64,000 nt of DNA from Caulobacter soli. GTDB lineage: Bacteria > Pseudomonadota > Alphaproteobacteria > Caulobacterales > Caulobacteraceae. The stretch covers positions 62,001 through 126,000 of the forward strand of contig NZ_CP049200.1 in NCBI RefSeq assembly GCF_011045195.1, given 5' to 3'. The notes beneath the pieces were generated by a model. The model saw only the letters and a list, made by a program, of their open reading frames with translations, searched no databases and had not been told where the DNA came from. The first letter of the stretch is position 1, and each line of letters starts with the position of its first letter. The position numbers and the translations under genes were made by a program. Below, piece after piece: positions 17,564 to 27,887 of the stretch.

Positions 17564-20500
17564 TCAGGCGACTCGGGTGACGGGTGGAACCGACAGGGCG
17601 CAGGCCTGGATCAGCTTGGCGCGACGTTCGGCGTAGAGCTTCATGGCCTCCTCCTTCACCGGTCCGTAGCCGCGCACCATGTCCGGCAACTGGGCCAGGG
17701 CGGTGGCGGTGCTCAGGCCGACCTGGTCGAGACGGGCGCAGAGCTGGCCGATGGTCGCGGCGTACTCCCGCGCCAGCGCTCGCTCGGCCCGGCGCTCGGC
17801 GGTGGCGCCGAAGGGGTCGGCCCAGGTCCCGCGCAAGCCCTTCATCGCCGCCAGCAGGCCGAAGGCCTTGAAGATCCACGGGCCGAACTTGCGTTTGGCC
17901 GGACGGCCGGTGACAGGGTCGACGCGCGACAGGATCGGCGGGGCCAGCCAGACCGACAGCTTGCCGACTCCGGAGAACTGCGCCTCGAGCGCCTCTCGGA
18001 AGGCCGGCTCGGCATAGAGCCGCGCCACCTCGTACTCGTCCTTGTAGGCCATCAGCCGATAGGCGTTGACCGCGACGGCCCGCACGAAGGCCTCGCCCTT
18101 GACGCTCAACGGCGCGGCGGCGGCCTGGGCGCGCGCGACCAGCGTCCGGTAGCGCTCGGCGTAGGCGGCGTCCTGGTAGGCGGTCAGGTCGGCGACCCGG
18201 CGGGCGATCAGCGCGTCGATCGCTTCGTCGGCGGGCTTGGCGACCGGCGCGGCGGCGGCAAGACCCGCCATCGTCTCGACGGCGGCCAGGTCGACGGCGG
18301 CCATGCGCCCCCAGGCGAAGGCGCGCTTGTTCAACTCGACCGCCGCGCCGTTGGCCTCGATGGCCCGTTCGAAGGCTCGGGCCGAGACCGGGACAAGGCC
18401 CTTCTGCCAAGCGTAGCCGACCAGGAAGGTGTTGGCCGCGACGTTGTTGCCAAACAGGCCCTCGGCGATGCGGGTGGCGCTGACCAGGAAGCCCTTGTCG
18501 CCGGCCCGGCCCAGCAGGGTCTCGATCATCCGCGCGCTGGGCAGGGCCGCGTCGCGGTTGGTGACCCCGTCGGCGGTCGGGGTCTCGTCGCCGTTGAGAA
18601 CGATGGCGCCGCGTCCCTCGCCAAACTTGACCAGGGCGTCGGGGCTGGCGGCCACCACGCTGTCGGCGCCCAGCAGCAGGTCGACTTCACCGGCCCCGAT
18701 GCGCACGGCGTGAATGGCGTCGCTGCCCGAGGCGATGCGCACCTGGCTGACGACCGCCCCGTTCTTTTGGGCCAGGCCGGTGAAGTCCAGCACCGTGGCG
18801 GCCGCGCCGTCCAGGTGCGCGGCCGTGCCCAACAGAGCGCCGACCGTCAGCACGCCAAGACCGCCGATCCCGGCGACATAGATGTTGTAGACCCCTTGCG
18901 GCGTTGGGACAGAGGGTTCGGGCAGCGCGCCGAAGCGTTCAATCTCGAAGGCCTTGATCCGTGCGCCGTCGGGCTTGCGCAGCCTGGGCGCGGCGACTTC
19001 GACGAAGCTGGGGCAAAAGCCTTTGACGCAGGAAAAGTCCTTGTTGCAGCTGGACTGGTTGATCTTGCGCTTGCGGCCGAACGCGGTCTCCAGCGGCTCG
19101 ACGGCGATGCAGTTGGACTGAACCGAGCAATCGCCGCAGCCCTCGCAGACCCGCGGGTTGATGAACAGGCGCATGTCCGGGTCGGGGAAGTCGCCGCGCT
19201 TGCGACGGCGACGCTTCTCGGCCGCGCAGGTCTGCTCGTAGACGATGGCGGTGACGCCCGGAATCTGGCGCATCTCGCGCTGCAGGGCGTCCATCTCGTC
19301 GCGATGCTGGATGCGCACGCCGGCGGGAACCGTGCCGGCCTGGCGCCACTTGCCCGGGTCGTCGCTGACCAGACGGACCTGGCCCACGCCCTCGGCCAGC
19401 AGCTGGGCGATGATTTTCTCGGGCGTTGGCGAGCCTTCGGCCACCTGGCCGCCGGTCATGGCCACCGCGTCGTTGTAGAGGATCTTGTAGGTGATGTTGG
19501 CCTTGCCGGCGATCGCCGCGCGGATCGCCAGCAGGCCGCTGTGCTGATAGGTGCCGTCGCCCAGGTTCTGGAAGATGTGGCCGGTCGTGGAGAACGGCGC
19601 CGCGCCCAGCCATTGCATGCCCTCCCCGCCCATCTGGCTGATGGTCGAGGTCTTCAGCAGCGGTTGGGAGACGGCCATCACGTGGCAGCCGATGCCGCCG
19701 CCGGAGATCGAGCCGTCTGGGGTCTTGGTCGAGCTGTTGTGCGGGCAGCCCGAGCAGAAGAACGGCTGGCGCGCCGGGAAGGCGATGACCTTTCCGCTCG
19801 ACCGCCGGGTCGTCAGCCGCGCCAGGCGGTCGACCAGGCCGACAGGATCCTCGCCCTTCAGGCGGCTGACCAGGGCCGTGGCCACCATGTCGGGGGTGAA
19901 TTCCGAAATGACCGGCAACAGTTGGGCGCCGGCGTCGTCGGTCTTGCCGGTCACCCGGGTCCGCGCGGCGTTGCGGTTGAACAGCGCCGCCTTGATCTGA
20001 TCCTCGACCGTCGGGTTCTTTTCCTCGACGACGAGGATTTCCTGGGCGCCGTCGGCGAAGGCCAGCAGGGGTTCGACGGCCAGGGGCCAGCTCATCGCCA
20101 CCTTGTAGACCGACAGGCCCAGGGCCTCGGCCTCCTGCGCGCCCACGCCCAGGTCGGTCAGGGCCTGCATCAGATCCTGGTGGGCCTTGCCGACGGTGAC
20201 GACGCACAGGCGCTTGCGGCGGCTGGCCAGGATCGGGCGGTCCAGGCCGTTGGCCGCCGCCCAGCCGATCGCGGCGGGCAGGCGCTCCTCGATGGCCCGG
20301 CGCTCATACTCGGCGCGCTGGCCCGGCCAGGCAAGGCCCGGATCCCAGTTCAGGCCGTGGGCCGGGACCAGGTGATCGGGGCGAATGAAACGGGGATAGG
20401 CGTCCGGCAGCTCGAACGAGGCGGCGCTTTCGACCACCTCGGCGATGGTCTTCATGCCCACCCACAGGCCGCTGAACCGCGACAGGGCGATGCCCGCCAG

Positions 20501-21052
20501 GCCCAGGGTCAGGATCTCCGACACGTCGGCCGGCTGCAGCACCGGCATCAGCACCGCCTGGAAGATGCCGTCGGTCTGATGGGGAAAGATGGATGACTGG
20601 GCGGCGTGGTCATCGCCCCCAACGGCGAGCACGCCGCCCAGTCCCGACGTCCCGGTCATGTTGGCCATGCGAAACGCATCGCCCGTCCGGTCGACCCCGT
20701 TGCCCTTGCCGTACCAGATGCCGAACACGCCATCGACCTTGGCCGGCCCGAAGGCCTTGTGCATCTGGGCGCCCCACAGGGCGGTGGCGGCCAGATCCTC
20801 GTTGAGGCCCGGCTGGAACACCACGTCGTGGGCCGCCAGATGCTTCTGGGCCTTCCACAATTGTTGGTCATAGGCGCCCAGGGGCGAGCCGCGATAACCC
20901 GACACCAGCCCGCCGGTGTTCAGACCCATCGAACGGTCCAGCCGGCGCTGCATCATCGGCAGACGCACCAGGGCCTGGATGCCGGTCATGAAGGTGGGAC
21001 CGCTCTCCGCGTTGTAAATCGCGTCCAGGCTGGTGATCCGTTCCGCGGTCAT
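17564..21052 (-). CDS. Fused 2-oxoacid:ferredoxin oxidoreductase, copy 2
   Basis: A 1162-residue paralogue of the enzyme at 1374-4847 with the same order: FFCSGCPHN near residue 431, GIGCHVMAVSQP, thiamine diphosphate loop GDGTYQHSG..NDAVAMTGGQ, 4Fe-4S cysteines CEGCGDC near 634 and SSCNKDFSCVKGFC, gamma-type domain IYVAGIGGLGVLTVG, and the C-terminal domain with YKDEYEVARLYAEPAF. The start at 21052 (MTAERITSLD) has GGGAGC upstream; a longer in-frame extension is unlikely. It heads an operon running to 11684. The ATACA-N4-TGTAT operator lies 56 bases upstream, and a divergent Lrp gene begins at 21173. Confidence 0.92.
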   Translation of the reverse strand: MTAERITSLDAIYNAESGPTFMTGIQALVRLPMMQRRLDRSMGLNTGGLVSGYRGSPLGAYDQQLWKAQKHLAAHDVVFQPGLNEDLAATALWGAQMHKAFGPAKVDGVFGIWYGKGNGVDRTGDAFRMANMTGTSGLGGVLAVGGDDHAAQSSIFPHQTDGIFQAVLMPVLQPADVSEILTLGLAGIALSRFSGLWVGMKTIAEVVESAASFELPDAYPRFIRPDHLVPAHGLNWDPGLAWPGQRAEYERRAIEERLPAAIGWAAANGLDRPILASRRKRLCVVTVGKAHQDLMQALTDLGVGAQEAEALGLSVYKVAMSWPLAVEPLLAFADGAQEILVVEEKNPTVEDQIKAALFNRNAARTRVTGKTDDAGAQLLPVISEFTPDMVATALVSRLKGEDPVGLVDRLARLTTRRSSGKVIAFPARQPFFCSGCPHNSSTKTPDGSISGGGIGCHVMAVSQPLLKTSTISQMGGEGMQWLGAAPFSTTGHIFQNLGDGTYQHSGLLAIRAAIAGKANITYKILYNDAVAMTGGQVAEGSPTPEKIIAQLLAEGVGQVRLVSDDPGKWRQAGTVPAGVRIQHRDEMDALQREMRQIPGVTAIVYEQTCAAEKRRRRKRGDFPDPDMRLFINPRVCEGCGDCSVQSNCIAVEPLETAFGRKRKINQSSCNKDFSCVKGFCPSFVEVAAPRLRKPDGARIKAFEIERFGALPEPSVPTPQGVYNIYVAGIGGLGVLTVGALLGTAAHLDGAAATVLDFTGLAQKNGAVVSQVRIASGSDAIHAVRIGAGEVDLLLGADSVVAASPDALVKFGEGRGAIVLNGDETPTADGVTNRDAALPSARMIETLLGRAGDKGFLVSATRIAEGLFGNNVAANTFLVGYAWQKGLVPVSARAFERAIEANGAAVELNKRAFAWGRMAAVDLAAVETMAGLAAAAPVAKPADEAIDALIARRVADLTAYQDAAYAERYRTLVARAQAAAAPLSVKGEAFVRAVAVNAYRLMAYKDEYEVARLYAEPAFREALEAQFSGVGKLSVWLAPPILSRVDPVTGRPAKRKFGPWIFKAFGLLAAMKGLRGTWADPFGATAERRAERALAREYAATIGQLCARLDQVGLSTATALAQLPDMVRGYGPVKEEAMKLYAERRAKLIQACALSVPPVTRVA

Positions 21053-21107
21053 GCTCTTGCTCCCTATCGGCGGAAAATAGCCGAAAAGAGGATGAGATAT
21101 CGACCAA

Positions 21108-21121
21108 ATACACCTCTGTAT
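21108..21121. promoter_or_regulatory. Operator palindrome ATACACCTCTGTAT
   Basis: Exact match to ATACA-N4-TGTAT in the divergent gap between oxidoreductase 2 (start 21052) and Lrp 2 (start 21173). It lies beside a second, unrelated palindrome at 21134-21148, suggesting dual TetR and Lrp input. Confidence 0.7.
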
Positions 21122-21133
21122 CGCGAAGGGTTT

Positions 21134-21148
21134 TGGTGGATTCCACCA
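21134..21148. promoter_or_regulatory. Palindrome TGGTGGATTCCACCA, candidate Lrp site
   Basis: A 15-base palindrome (seven-base arms, one central base) located 25 bases before the Lrp 2 start and 82 bases before the oxidoreductase 2 start. The position fits autoregulation by the adjacent Lrp-family protein. I do not see this sequence at the Lrp 1 promoter. Confidence 0.5.
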
Positions 21149-21172
21149 CGATTTTTCGATAAACGAGCGGAT

Positions 21173-21655
21173 ATGACCACACGCCGAAAACTCGATCCGA
21201 TCGACCTGCGCATTCTCAAGGCGCTGAGCCGGGACGGACGCATCGCCTGGAGCGAACTGGCCGACGAGGTGGGCCTGTCGACGAGCCCGACCCTGCGCCG
21301 CGTGCGTCTGATGGAGGAGGAAGGGATCATCAAGGGCTACGCCGCGCGCCTGGATGAAACGCGGCTGATCGGCGAGATCCCGGTGTTTGTCTCGGTGACG
21401 CTGGAACGCCAGGTCCGCGACGTCCTGGCCCGGTTCGAGGCCGCCGTCTCGATCCTCCCGGAGGTGATGGGCGGCTATCTGATGAGCGGCAGCCAGGACT
21501 ACATGCTGCACGCCTTCGTGCGTGATCTGGCGCACTATCGCGACCTTCTGGATCGGCTGACCGAGATGGAGGGGATCGCCCACATCCAATCCAGCTTCGT
21601 CCTGAAGAGCTTCCTGTCGCGGACCGCGCCTTTGCTCGGCGACACCGCGGCCTAG
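21173..21655 (+). CDS. Lrp/AsnC family regulator 2
   Basis: A 160-residue regulator with the Lrp winged helix-turn-helix (LDPIDLRILKALSRDGR; WSELADEVGLSTSPTLRRVR) and RAM domain (VMGGYLMSGSQDYMLHAFVRDL). The ATG at 21173 follows GAGCGG. It is divergent from the oxidoreductase 2 operon, mirroring the Lrp 1/oxidoreductase 1 pair. Regulation of that operon by a branched-chain amino acid is the natural inference. It ends 16 bases from the convergent bioB stop. Confidence 0.93.
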   Translation: MTTRRKLDPIDLRILKALSRDGRIAWSELADEVGLSTSPTLRRVRLMEEEGIIKGYAARLDETRLIGEIPVFVSVTLERQVRDVLARFEAAVSILPEVMGGYLMSGSQDYMLHAFVRDLAHYRDLLDRLTEMEGIAHIQSSFVLKSFLSRTAPLLGDTAA

Positions 21656-21671
21656 GCAAGCTGTTCGCCCG

Positions 21672-22691
21672 TCAGGCGATCCCCATGAGCTCGACGCTTC
21701 GCAGCTTTTGGTCGACCGGACCTGCCGCCCGCATGGGCCGCAGGTCCAGGTCCTGGAAGAGAGCGCTGTCCTCGTCCTGGCCGGGCAGAGGCGTGGTCAG
21801 CAGCTTGCCGCCGACGAAGATCGAGTTGGCGCCGGCCATGAAACACAGGGCCTGCAGCTCGCGGCTCATGTCGTCGCGACCGGCCGACAGGCGGACCATC
21901 GACTTGGGGCAGACGATCCGGGCCACGGCCACGGTGCGCACGAACTCCAGGCCGTCGATTTCGCCCTCGCGCTTGACCTTGTCGCCCAGCGGCGTGCCCG
22001 CGACGGGGACCAGGGCGTTGACCGGCAGGCTGTCGGGATGGCTGGGCAGGGTGGCCAGCTGGTGCAGCAGGCTGGCGCGGTCGCGGCGGGTCTCGCCCAT
22101 GCCGACGATGCCGCCGCAGCAGGTGCTCATGCCCGCGTCGCGGACATAGGCCAGGGTGTCGAGCCGCTCCTGGTAGGTGCGGGTTGTGACCACGTCGCCG
22201 TAGTATTCCGGGCCGGTGTCGAGGTTGTGGTTGTAGTAGTCCAGGCCGGCGTCCTTCAGCGACTTGGCCTGCTCGGGCGTCAGCATGCCCAGGGTGGCGC
22301 AGGTCTCCAGGCCCAGGGCCTTCACGCCGCCGATCATCGCCGCCAGCTTGGGCAGGTCGCGGTCCTTCAGTTCGCGCCAGGCCGCGCCCATGCAGAAGCG
22401 CTGGGCTCCGCCGTCGCGGGCCTCGCGGGCCTTGGCGATCACCACGTCGGCGTCCAGCAGCTTCTCGGCCTTCAGGCCGGTCTTGAAGTGGGCCGACTGG
22501 CTGCAATAGCCGCAGTTCTCGGCGCAGCCGCCGGTCTTGACCGACAGCAGCTGCGACAGCTGCACTTCCGAAGGGTCGAACCAGGCCCGGTGCACGGTCG
22601 CGGCCTGAAACACCAGCTCCATGAAGGGCAGGTCGAACAGGGCTTCCACCTGGGGAAGCGTCCAGTCGTGGCGGGGCTGATCATCGGTCAT
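21672..22691 (-). CDS. bioB: Biotin synthase
   Basis: The 339-residue radical SAM enzyme inserts sulfur into dethiobiotin. The SAM/4Fe-4S motif is [12 protein letters not shown] near residues 58-70. Other signatures are [34 protein letters not shown] (with the substrate-site Asn/Asp), [10 protein letters not shown] and SAGRDDM. It follows merR with a three-base gap and is the last gene of pccB-orf-pccA-merR-merR-bioB. The other biotin genes (bioA, D, F) are not here. Placement ties cofactor supply to the biotin carboxylases. Confidence 0.97.
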   Translation of the reverse strand: MTDDQPRHDWTLPQVEALFDLPFMELVFQAATVHRAWFDPSEVQLSQLLSVKTGGCAENCGYCSQSAHFKTGLKAEKLLDADVVIAKAREARDGGAQRFCMGAAWRELKDRDLPKLAAMIGGVKALGLETCATLGMLTPEQAKSLKDAGLDYYNHNLDTGPEYYGDVVTTRTYQERLDTLAYVRDAGMSTCCGGIVGMGETRRDRASLLHQLATLPSHPDSLPVNALVPVAGTPLGDKVKREGEIDGLEFVRTVAVARIVCPKSMVRLSAGRDDMSRELQALCFMAGANSIFVGGKLLTTPLPGQDEDSALFQDLDLRPMRAAGPVDQKLRSVELMGIA

Positions 22692-22694
22692 GGT

Positions 22695-23183
22695 CTAGGC
22701 CTTCAGGCGGGAAAGATAGCTGACGATCGCATCGCGCTGCTGATCCAGGCTCAATAGCCGAGCTTCCAGCCGGCTCCGTATCTCCGGTGAGGGCCCGCCG
22801 TCGTCGGCCAACAGCACGACGATTTCGGAAATCGCCAGGCCCAACCGCTTGAGCTCGACGATCGTCCCGAGCTTCGCCTGGGTGGACGCGGTCAGGATGC
22901 GCATGTTCTTGTAACCGCGCTCGCATTCGATCAGGCCCATGTCCTCGTAGAGCCGGATGGTCCGCAGGGTCAGGCCCAGTTGTCGGCTGACCTCACTGAT
23001 GGTCGAGCACGCGGGCCCGGTCCTGGGGGCCGGGTCCCGGGGGCCAAGGGGCGATTGGACCGTCATCGGACGCGGCTGGGTTTGGGGTCGTTGAAGCGGT
23101 TGGACGCCGCGTCGACGATGACGTTCCAGCAGGGCCAAGGCGGCCTTGGTGCGAGGACCGGGGATCGGCAGGTCTTGATCCAT
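22695..23183 (-). CDS. MerR-family regulator B
   Basis: A 162-residue protein with a MerR winged helix-turn-helix from about residue 60 (TISEVSRQLGLTLRTIRLYEDMGLIECER) followed by a coiled-coil helix ending QQRDAIVSYLSRLKA. The ATG at 23183 shares a base with the stop of the previous merR, giving a low-conservation N-terminal extension of about 55 residues. ATG 23063 (MTVQSPLG) would be a shorter alternative. MerR proteins of this type (LiuR in other proteobacteria) control leucine and fatty-acid catabolism; no metal-binding cysteines are visible. Confidence 0.82.
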   Translation of the reverse strand: MDQDLPIPGPRTKAALALLERHRRRGVQPLQRPQTQPRPMTVQSPLGPRDPAPRTGPACSTISEVSRQLGLTLRTIRLYEDMGLIECERGYKNMRILTASTQAKLGTIVELKRLGLAISEIVVLLADDGGPSPEIRSRLEARLLSLDQQRDAIVSYLSRLKA

Positions 23184-23688
23184 CACGCCGGCTCCACAAG
23201 CGCCTTGGGCCTGACGAACCTGAACCGGGTCGATGGCGGCAACGGGCTGGCGTCGGCGCCGGAAGCGGCGTTCTGGCGCGGCTCGTCGACGGGACTTGGG
23301 GGCGGACCGCACGCTTGATCGGTCGCCGGCGGGGGCAAGACCCGCAGCATGGCGTCGATCCTGGCGATCTGGCGCTGTCGGTCGGCCTGGACGTCAAGCA
23401 GCGCGACGCGCAGGGCCTCAGCCTGGGCCTGGGGCTGCTTCTGTAAGAGGAGAATGGCGCGGATCCTGGCGATCGGCAGATCGATGTCGCGCAGGGCGAC
23501 AATGGTCTCGATGGTCGCCACGGTGTCGGCGTCGTAGGCCCGGGTGTTGTGGGCGATGCGGCGCGAACGGATCAGGCCCTGATCCTGGTAGTGGCGCAGG
23601 GTGCGCGGCGTCACGTTCAGCCGGCGGGCCAGCTCCGCGATCGGAACCAGGCTGGTCGGGACACCGGGCGTCAAGGCAGGGCCGTTCC

Positions 23689-23692
<4 letters not shown>
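23183..23692 (-). CDS. MerR-family regulator A
   Basis: A 169-residue regulator with an N-terminal MerR domain (IAELARRLNVTPRTLRHYQDQGLIRSRR), typical HNTRAYDADTVATIETIVALRDI and a coiled-coil, then a Pro/Ala-rich tail. Its ATG overlaps the pccA stop (ATGA) and its stop overlaps merR B. Two different MerR genes translated in tandem is unusual; they might form a heterodimer or act on separate promoters. LiuR-like control of branched-chain or odd-chain acyl-CoA catabolism is inferred from context. Confidence 0.87.
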
Positions 23693-25700
<2,008 letters not shown>

Positions 25701-25701
<1 letters not shown>

Positions 25702-25994
25702 CACAGGGGCTCCCAGTTGACCAGGGGCGTGCGGACGACGCGGCGCGTGGTCGAGAGATTTTGGATCTGGCCTTCGGCGTCGACGACGAGGATCTGACCA
25801 TTGACAATCATGACCCCGTCGTCGGCGCGATGCAGGGACGCGGGCCGCGCGGCGCCTTGCTCGCGCAGCCAACGGCCCACGCGCCAGGCGATCTGTTGAT
25901 GGCGGGACCGCGGCGGCAGGCCGCCGTCAAATCCGCGCTGGAGCACGGCCATCGCGTCTTCGAGCGGCATGGAGGGGGGCTTCGGCGCGGTCAT
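25701..25994 (-). CDS. Conserved-looking small protein between pccB and pccA
   Basis: A 97-residue protein of unknown function overlapping both neighbours by stop/start sharing (pccB stop at 25991, pccA start at 25701), so it is almost certainly translated. It contains [15 protein letters not shown] and a C-terminal beta-rich segment [20 protein letters not shown]. No transmembrane segment or metal motif is visible. Its place suggests a carboxylase-associated factor or accessory subunit, but nothing in the sequence proves it. Confidence 0.75.
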
Positions 25995-27559
25995 AGCGGG
26001 ATGTTGTCGTGCTTCTTCCAGGGGTTGGAGAGTTCCTTGCCCTTCAAGCTCTTCAACGCCCGGACGACGCGCTTGCGGGTGCCGTGCGGCATGATCACGT
26101 CGTCGATATAGCCGCGCGAGGCCGCGACGAACGGGTTGGCGAAGCAGTCCTTGTACTCGGCCTCACGAGCGGCCAGGGCCTCGGGGTCCTTGGCCTCCTG
26201 GCGGAAGATGATCTCGACCGCGCCCTTGGCCCCCATCACCGCGATCTCAGCGGTGGGCCAGGCGTAGTTGAAGTCGCCGCGCAGGTGCTTGGAGCTCATC
26301 ACGTCATAGGCCCCGCCATAGGCCTTGCGGGTGATCAGGGTGATCTTCGGCACGGTGGCCTCGGCGTAGGCGAAGAGCAGCTTGGCGCCGTGTTTGATCA
26401 AACCGCCGTACTCCTGCTTGGTGCCCGGCATGAAGCCCGGCACGTCCACCAGCGTGATGATCGGGATGTTGAAGGCGTCGCAGAACCGCACGAAGCGGGC
26501 GGCCTTGCGCGAGCTGTCGATGTCCAGAACGCCGGCCAGCACCTGAGGCTGGTTGGCGACGATGCCGACGCTCTCGCCGTCCATGCGGGCGAAGCCGCAG
26601 ACGATGTTCTTGGCCCACTCGCTGGAGATCTCGAAGAAGTCGGCCTCGTCGACGATCTTCAGGATCAGTTCCTTCATGTCGTAGGGCTTGCCCGGATCGC
26701 TGGGGATCAGGCTGTCCAGGCTGGGCTCGGCCCGGTAGGCCTCGTCGAAGCTCTCGCGCTCCGGCGCGGTCTCTCGATTGGAGGACGGCAGGAAGTCGAT
26801 CAGCCGCCTGACCTGGGTCAGGGCCTCCAGGTCGTTCTCGAACGCCCCCTCGGCCACGCCGGACTTGGAGGCATGCACCCGGGCCCCGCCCAGTTCCTCG
26901 GCGGTGACCACCTCGTTGGTGACGGTCTTGACCACGTCGGGCCCCGTCACGAACATGTAGCTGGTGTCCTTCACCATGAAGATGAAGTCGGTCATGGCCG
27001 GCGAATAGACGTCGCCGCCGGCGCAGGGCCCCATGATCACGCTGATCTGCGGCACCACGCCCGAGGCCATGACGTTTTCCAAGAAGATGTCGGCATAGCC
27101 GGCCAGGCTGTCGACGCCCTCCTGGATGCGGGCGCCGCCCGCGTCGAACAGGCCGATGATCGGCGCGCCGACCTTCATGGCCTGGCGCTGGACCTTGACG
27201 ATCTTGGCCGCGTGGGCCCCGCTCAGCGAGCCGCCGAACACCGTGAAGTCCTTGGAGAAGACGTAGACCACCTTGCCGTTGATGGTGCCCCAGCCGGTGA
27301 CGACGCCGTCGCCGGAGATCTTCTGCTCGGCCATGCCGAACTCGACGCCGCGGTGCTCGACGAACATGTCGAACTCCTCGAAGCTGTCCTCGTCCAGCAG
27401 CAGGTCAATCCGCTCGCGCGCGGTCAGCTTGCCCTTGGCGTGCTGGGCGGCCACCCGCTTCTCGCCGCCACCGGCCCGGGCCTCTTCGCGACGCCGATCG
27501 AGTTCCTCGAGAACCGATTTGACGCCGGCGGCCGGAGCGCCGCGAAGCTGCTGGTTCAC
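25991..27559 (-). CDS. pccB: Propionyl-CoA carboxylase, carboxyltransferase (beta) subunit
   Basis: A 522-residue carboxyltransferase: [43 protein letters not shown] [77 protein letters not shown] and [19 protein letters not shown]. These are the classical PCC beta signatures. It is first in its operon. The 328 bases upstream hold no gene but contain a perfect hairpin at 27759-27797. Confidence 0.97.
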   Translation of the reverse strand: MNQQLRGAPAAGVKSVLEELDRRREEARAGGGEKRVAAQHAKGKLTARERIDLLLDEDSFEEFDMFVEHRGVEFGMAEQKISGDGVVTGWGTINGKVVYVFSKDFTVFGGSLSGAHAAKIVKVQRQAMKVGAPIIGLFDAGGARIQEGVDSLAGYADIFLENVMASGVVPQISVIMGPCAGGDVYSPAMTDFIFMVKDTSYMFVTGPDVVKTVTNEVVTAEELGGARVHASKSGVAEGAFENDLEALTQVRRLIDFLPSSNRETAPERESFDEAYRAEPSLDSLIPSDPGKPYDMKELILKIVDEADFFEISSEWAKNIVCGFARMDGESVGIVANQPQVLAGVLDIDSSRKAARFVRFCDAFNIPIITLVDVPGFMPGTKQEYGGLIKHGAKLLFAYAEATVPKITLITRKAYGGAYDVMSSKHLRGDFNYAWPTAEIAVMGAKGAVEIIFRQEAKDPEALAAREAEYKDCFANPFVAASRGYIDDVIMPHGTRKRVVRALKSLKGKELSNPWKKHDNIPL

Positions 27560-27887
27560 GCTCCGGCCCTCGTTGCACGCCGACCGCGATCGCGCGCCGC
27601 GGCCTTGGGCTGGGAGCCGAGCGCCTCACAAATTGAAGCCGCCGTGAGATGCATTCATCCTGTCCTGTTCGATGGAGTCGTGGGGCGCTCTTGGCCGGGG
27701 CGTGCGCCGCCTTCAAAGGCGTCCTCCCGCGGAGGTGTCGCCGCGCCGCAAGACGAATCTGTCGTTGTCGCACCCGGTCACGGCGCGACAACGACAGGTC
27801 GTCGTAAGCGGAAGATGTTCAGATCGTCGTCAGGCGCCGTTGCGTTCCTGGCCAGCCGCGTAGGGCCGGACCAGGAACCCGCGGCGG
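27560..27887. other. Intergenic region upstream of pccB
   Basis: This 328-base gap lies between pccB (start 27559) and the S9 peptidase end (27888). It should hold the pccB promoter and the peptidase terminator. The only clear structure is the perfect inverted repeat at 27759-27797. No ATACA-N4-TGTAT site is seen. Confidence 0.5.
27759..27797. terminator. Perfect 13-bp inverted repeat downstream of the S9 peptidase
   Basis: Arms 27759-27771 (CTGTCGTTGTCGC) and 27785-27797 are exact complements with a 13-base spacer. It lies 91 bases past the peptidase stop and 200 bases before pccB. There is no T-run on either side, so it may be a factor-dependent terminator, or an operator for a dimeric regulator such as a MerR protein. 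Confidence 0.5.
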
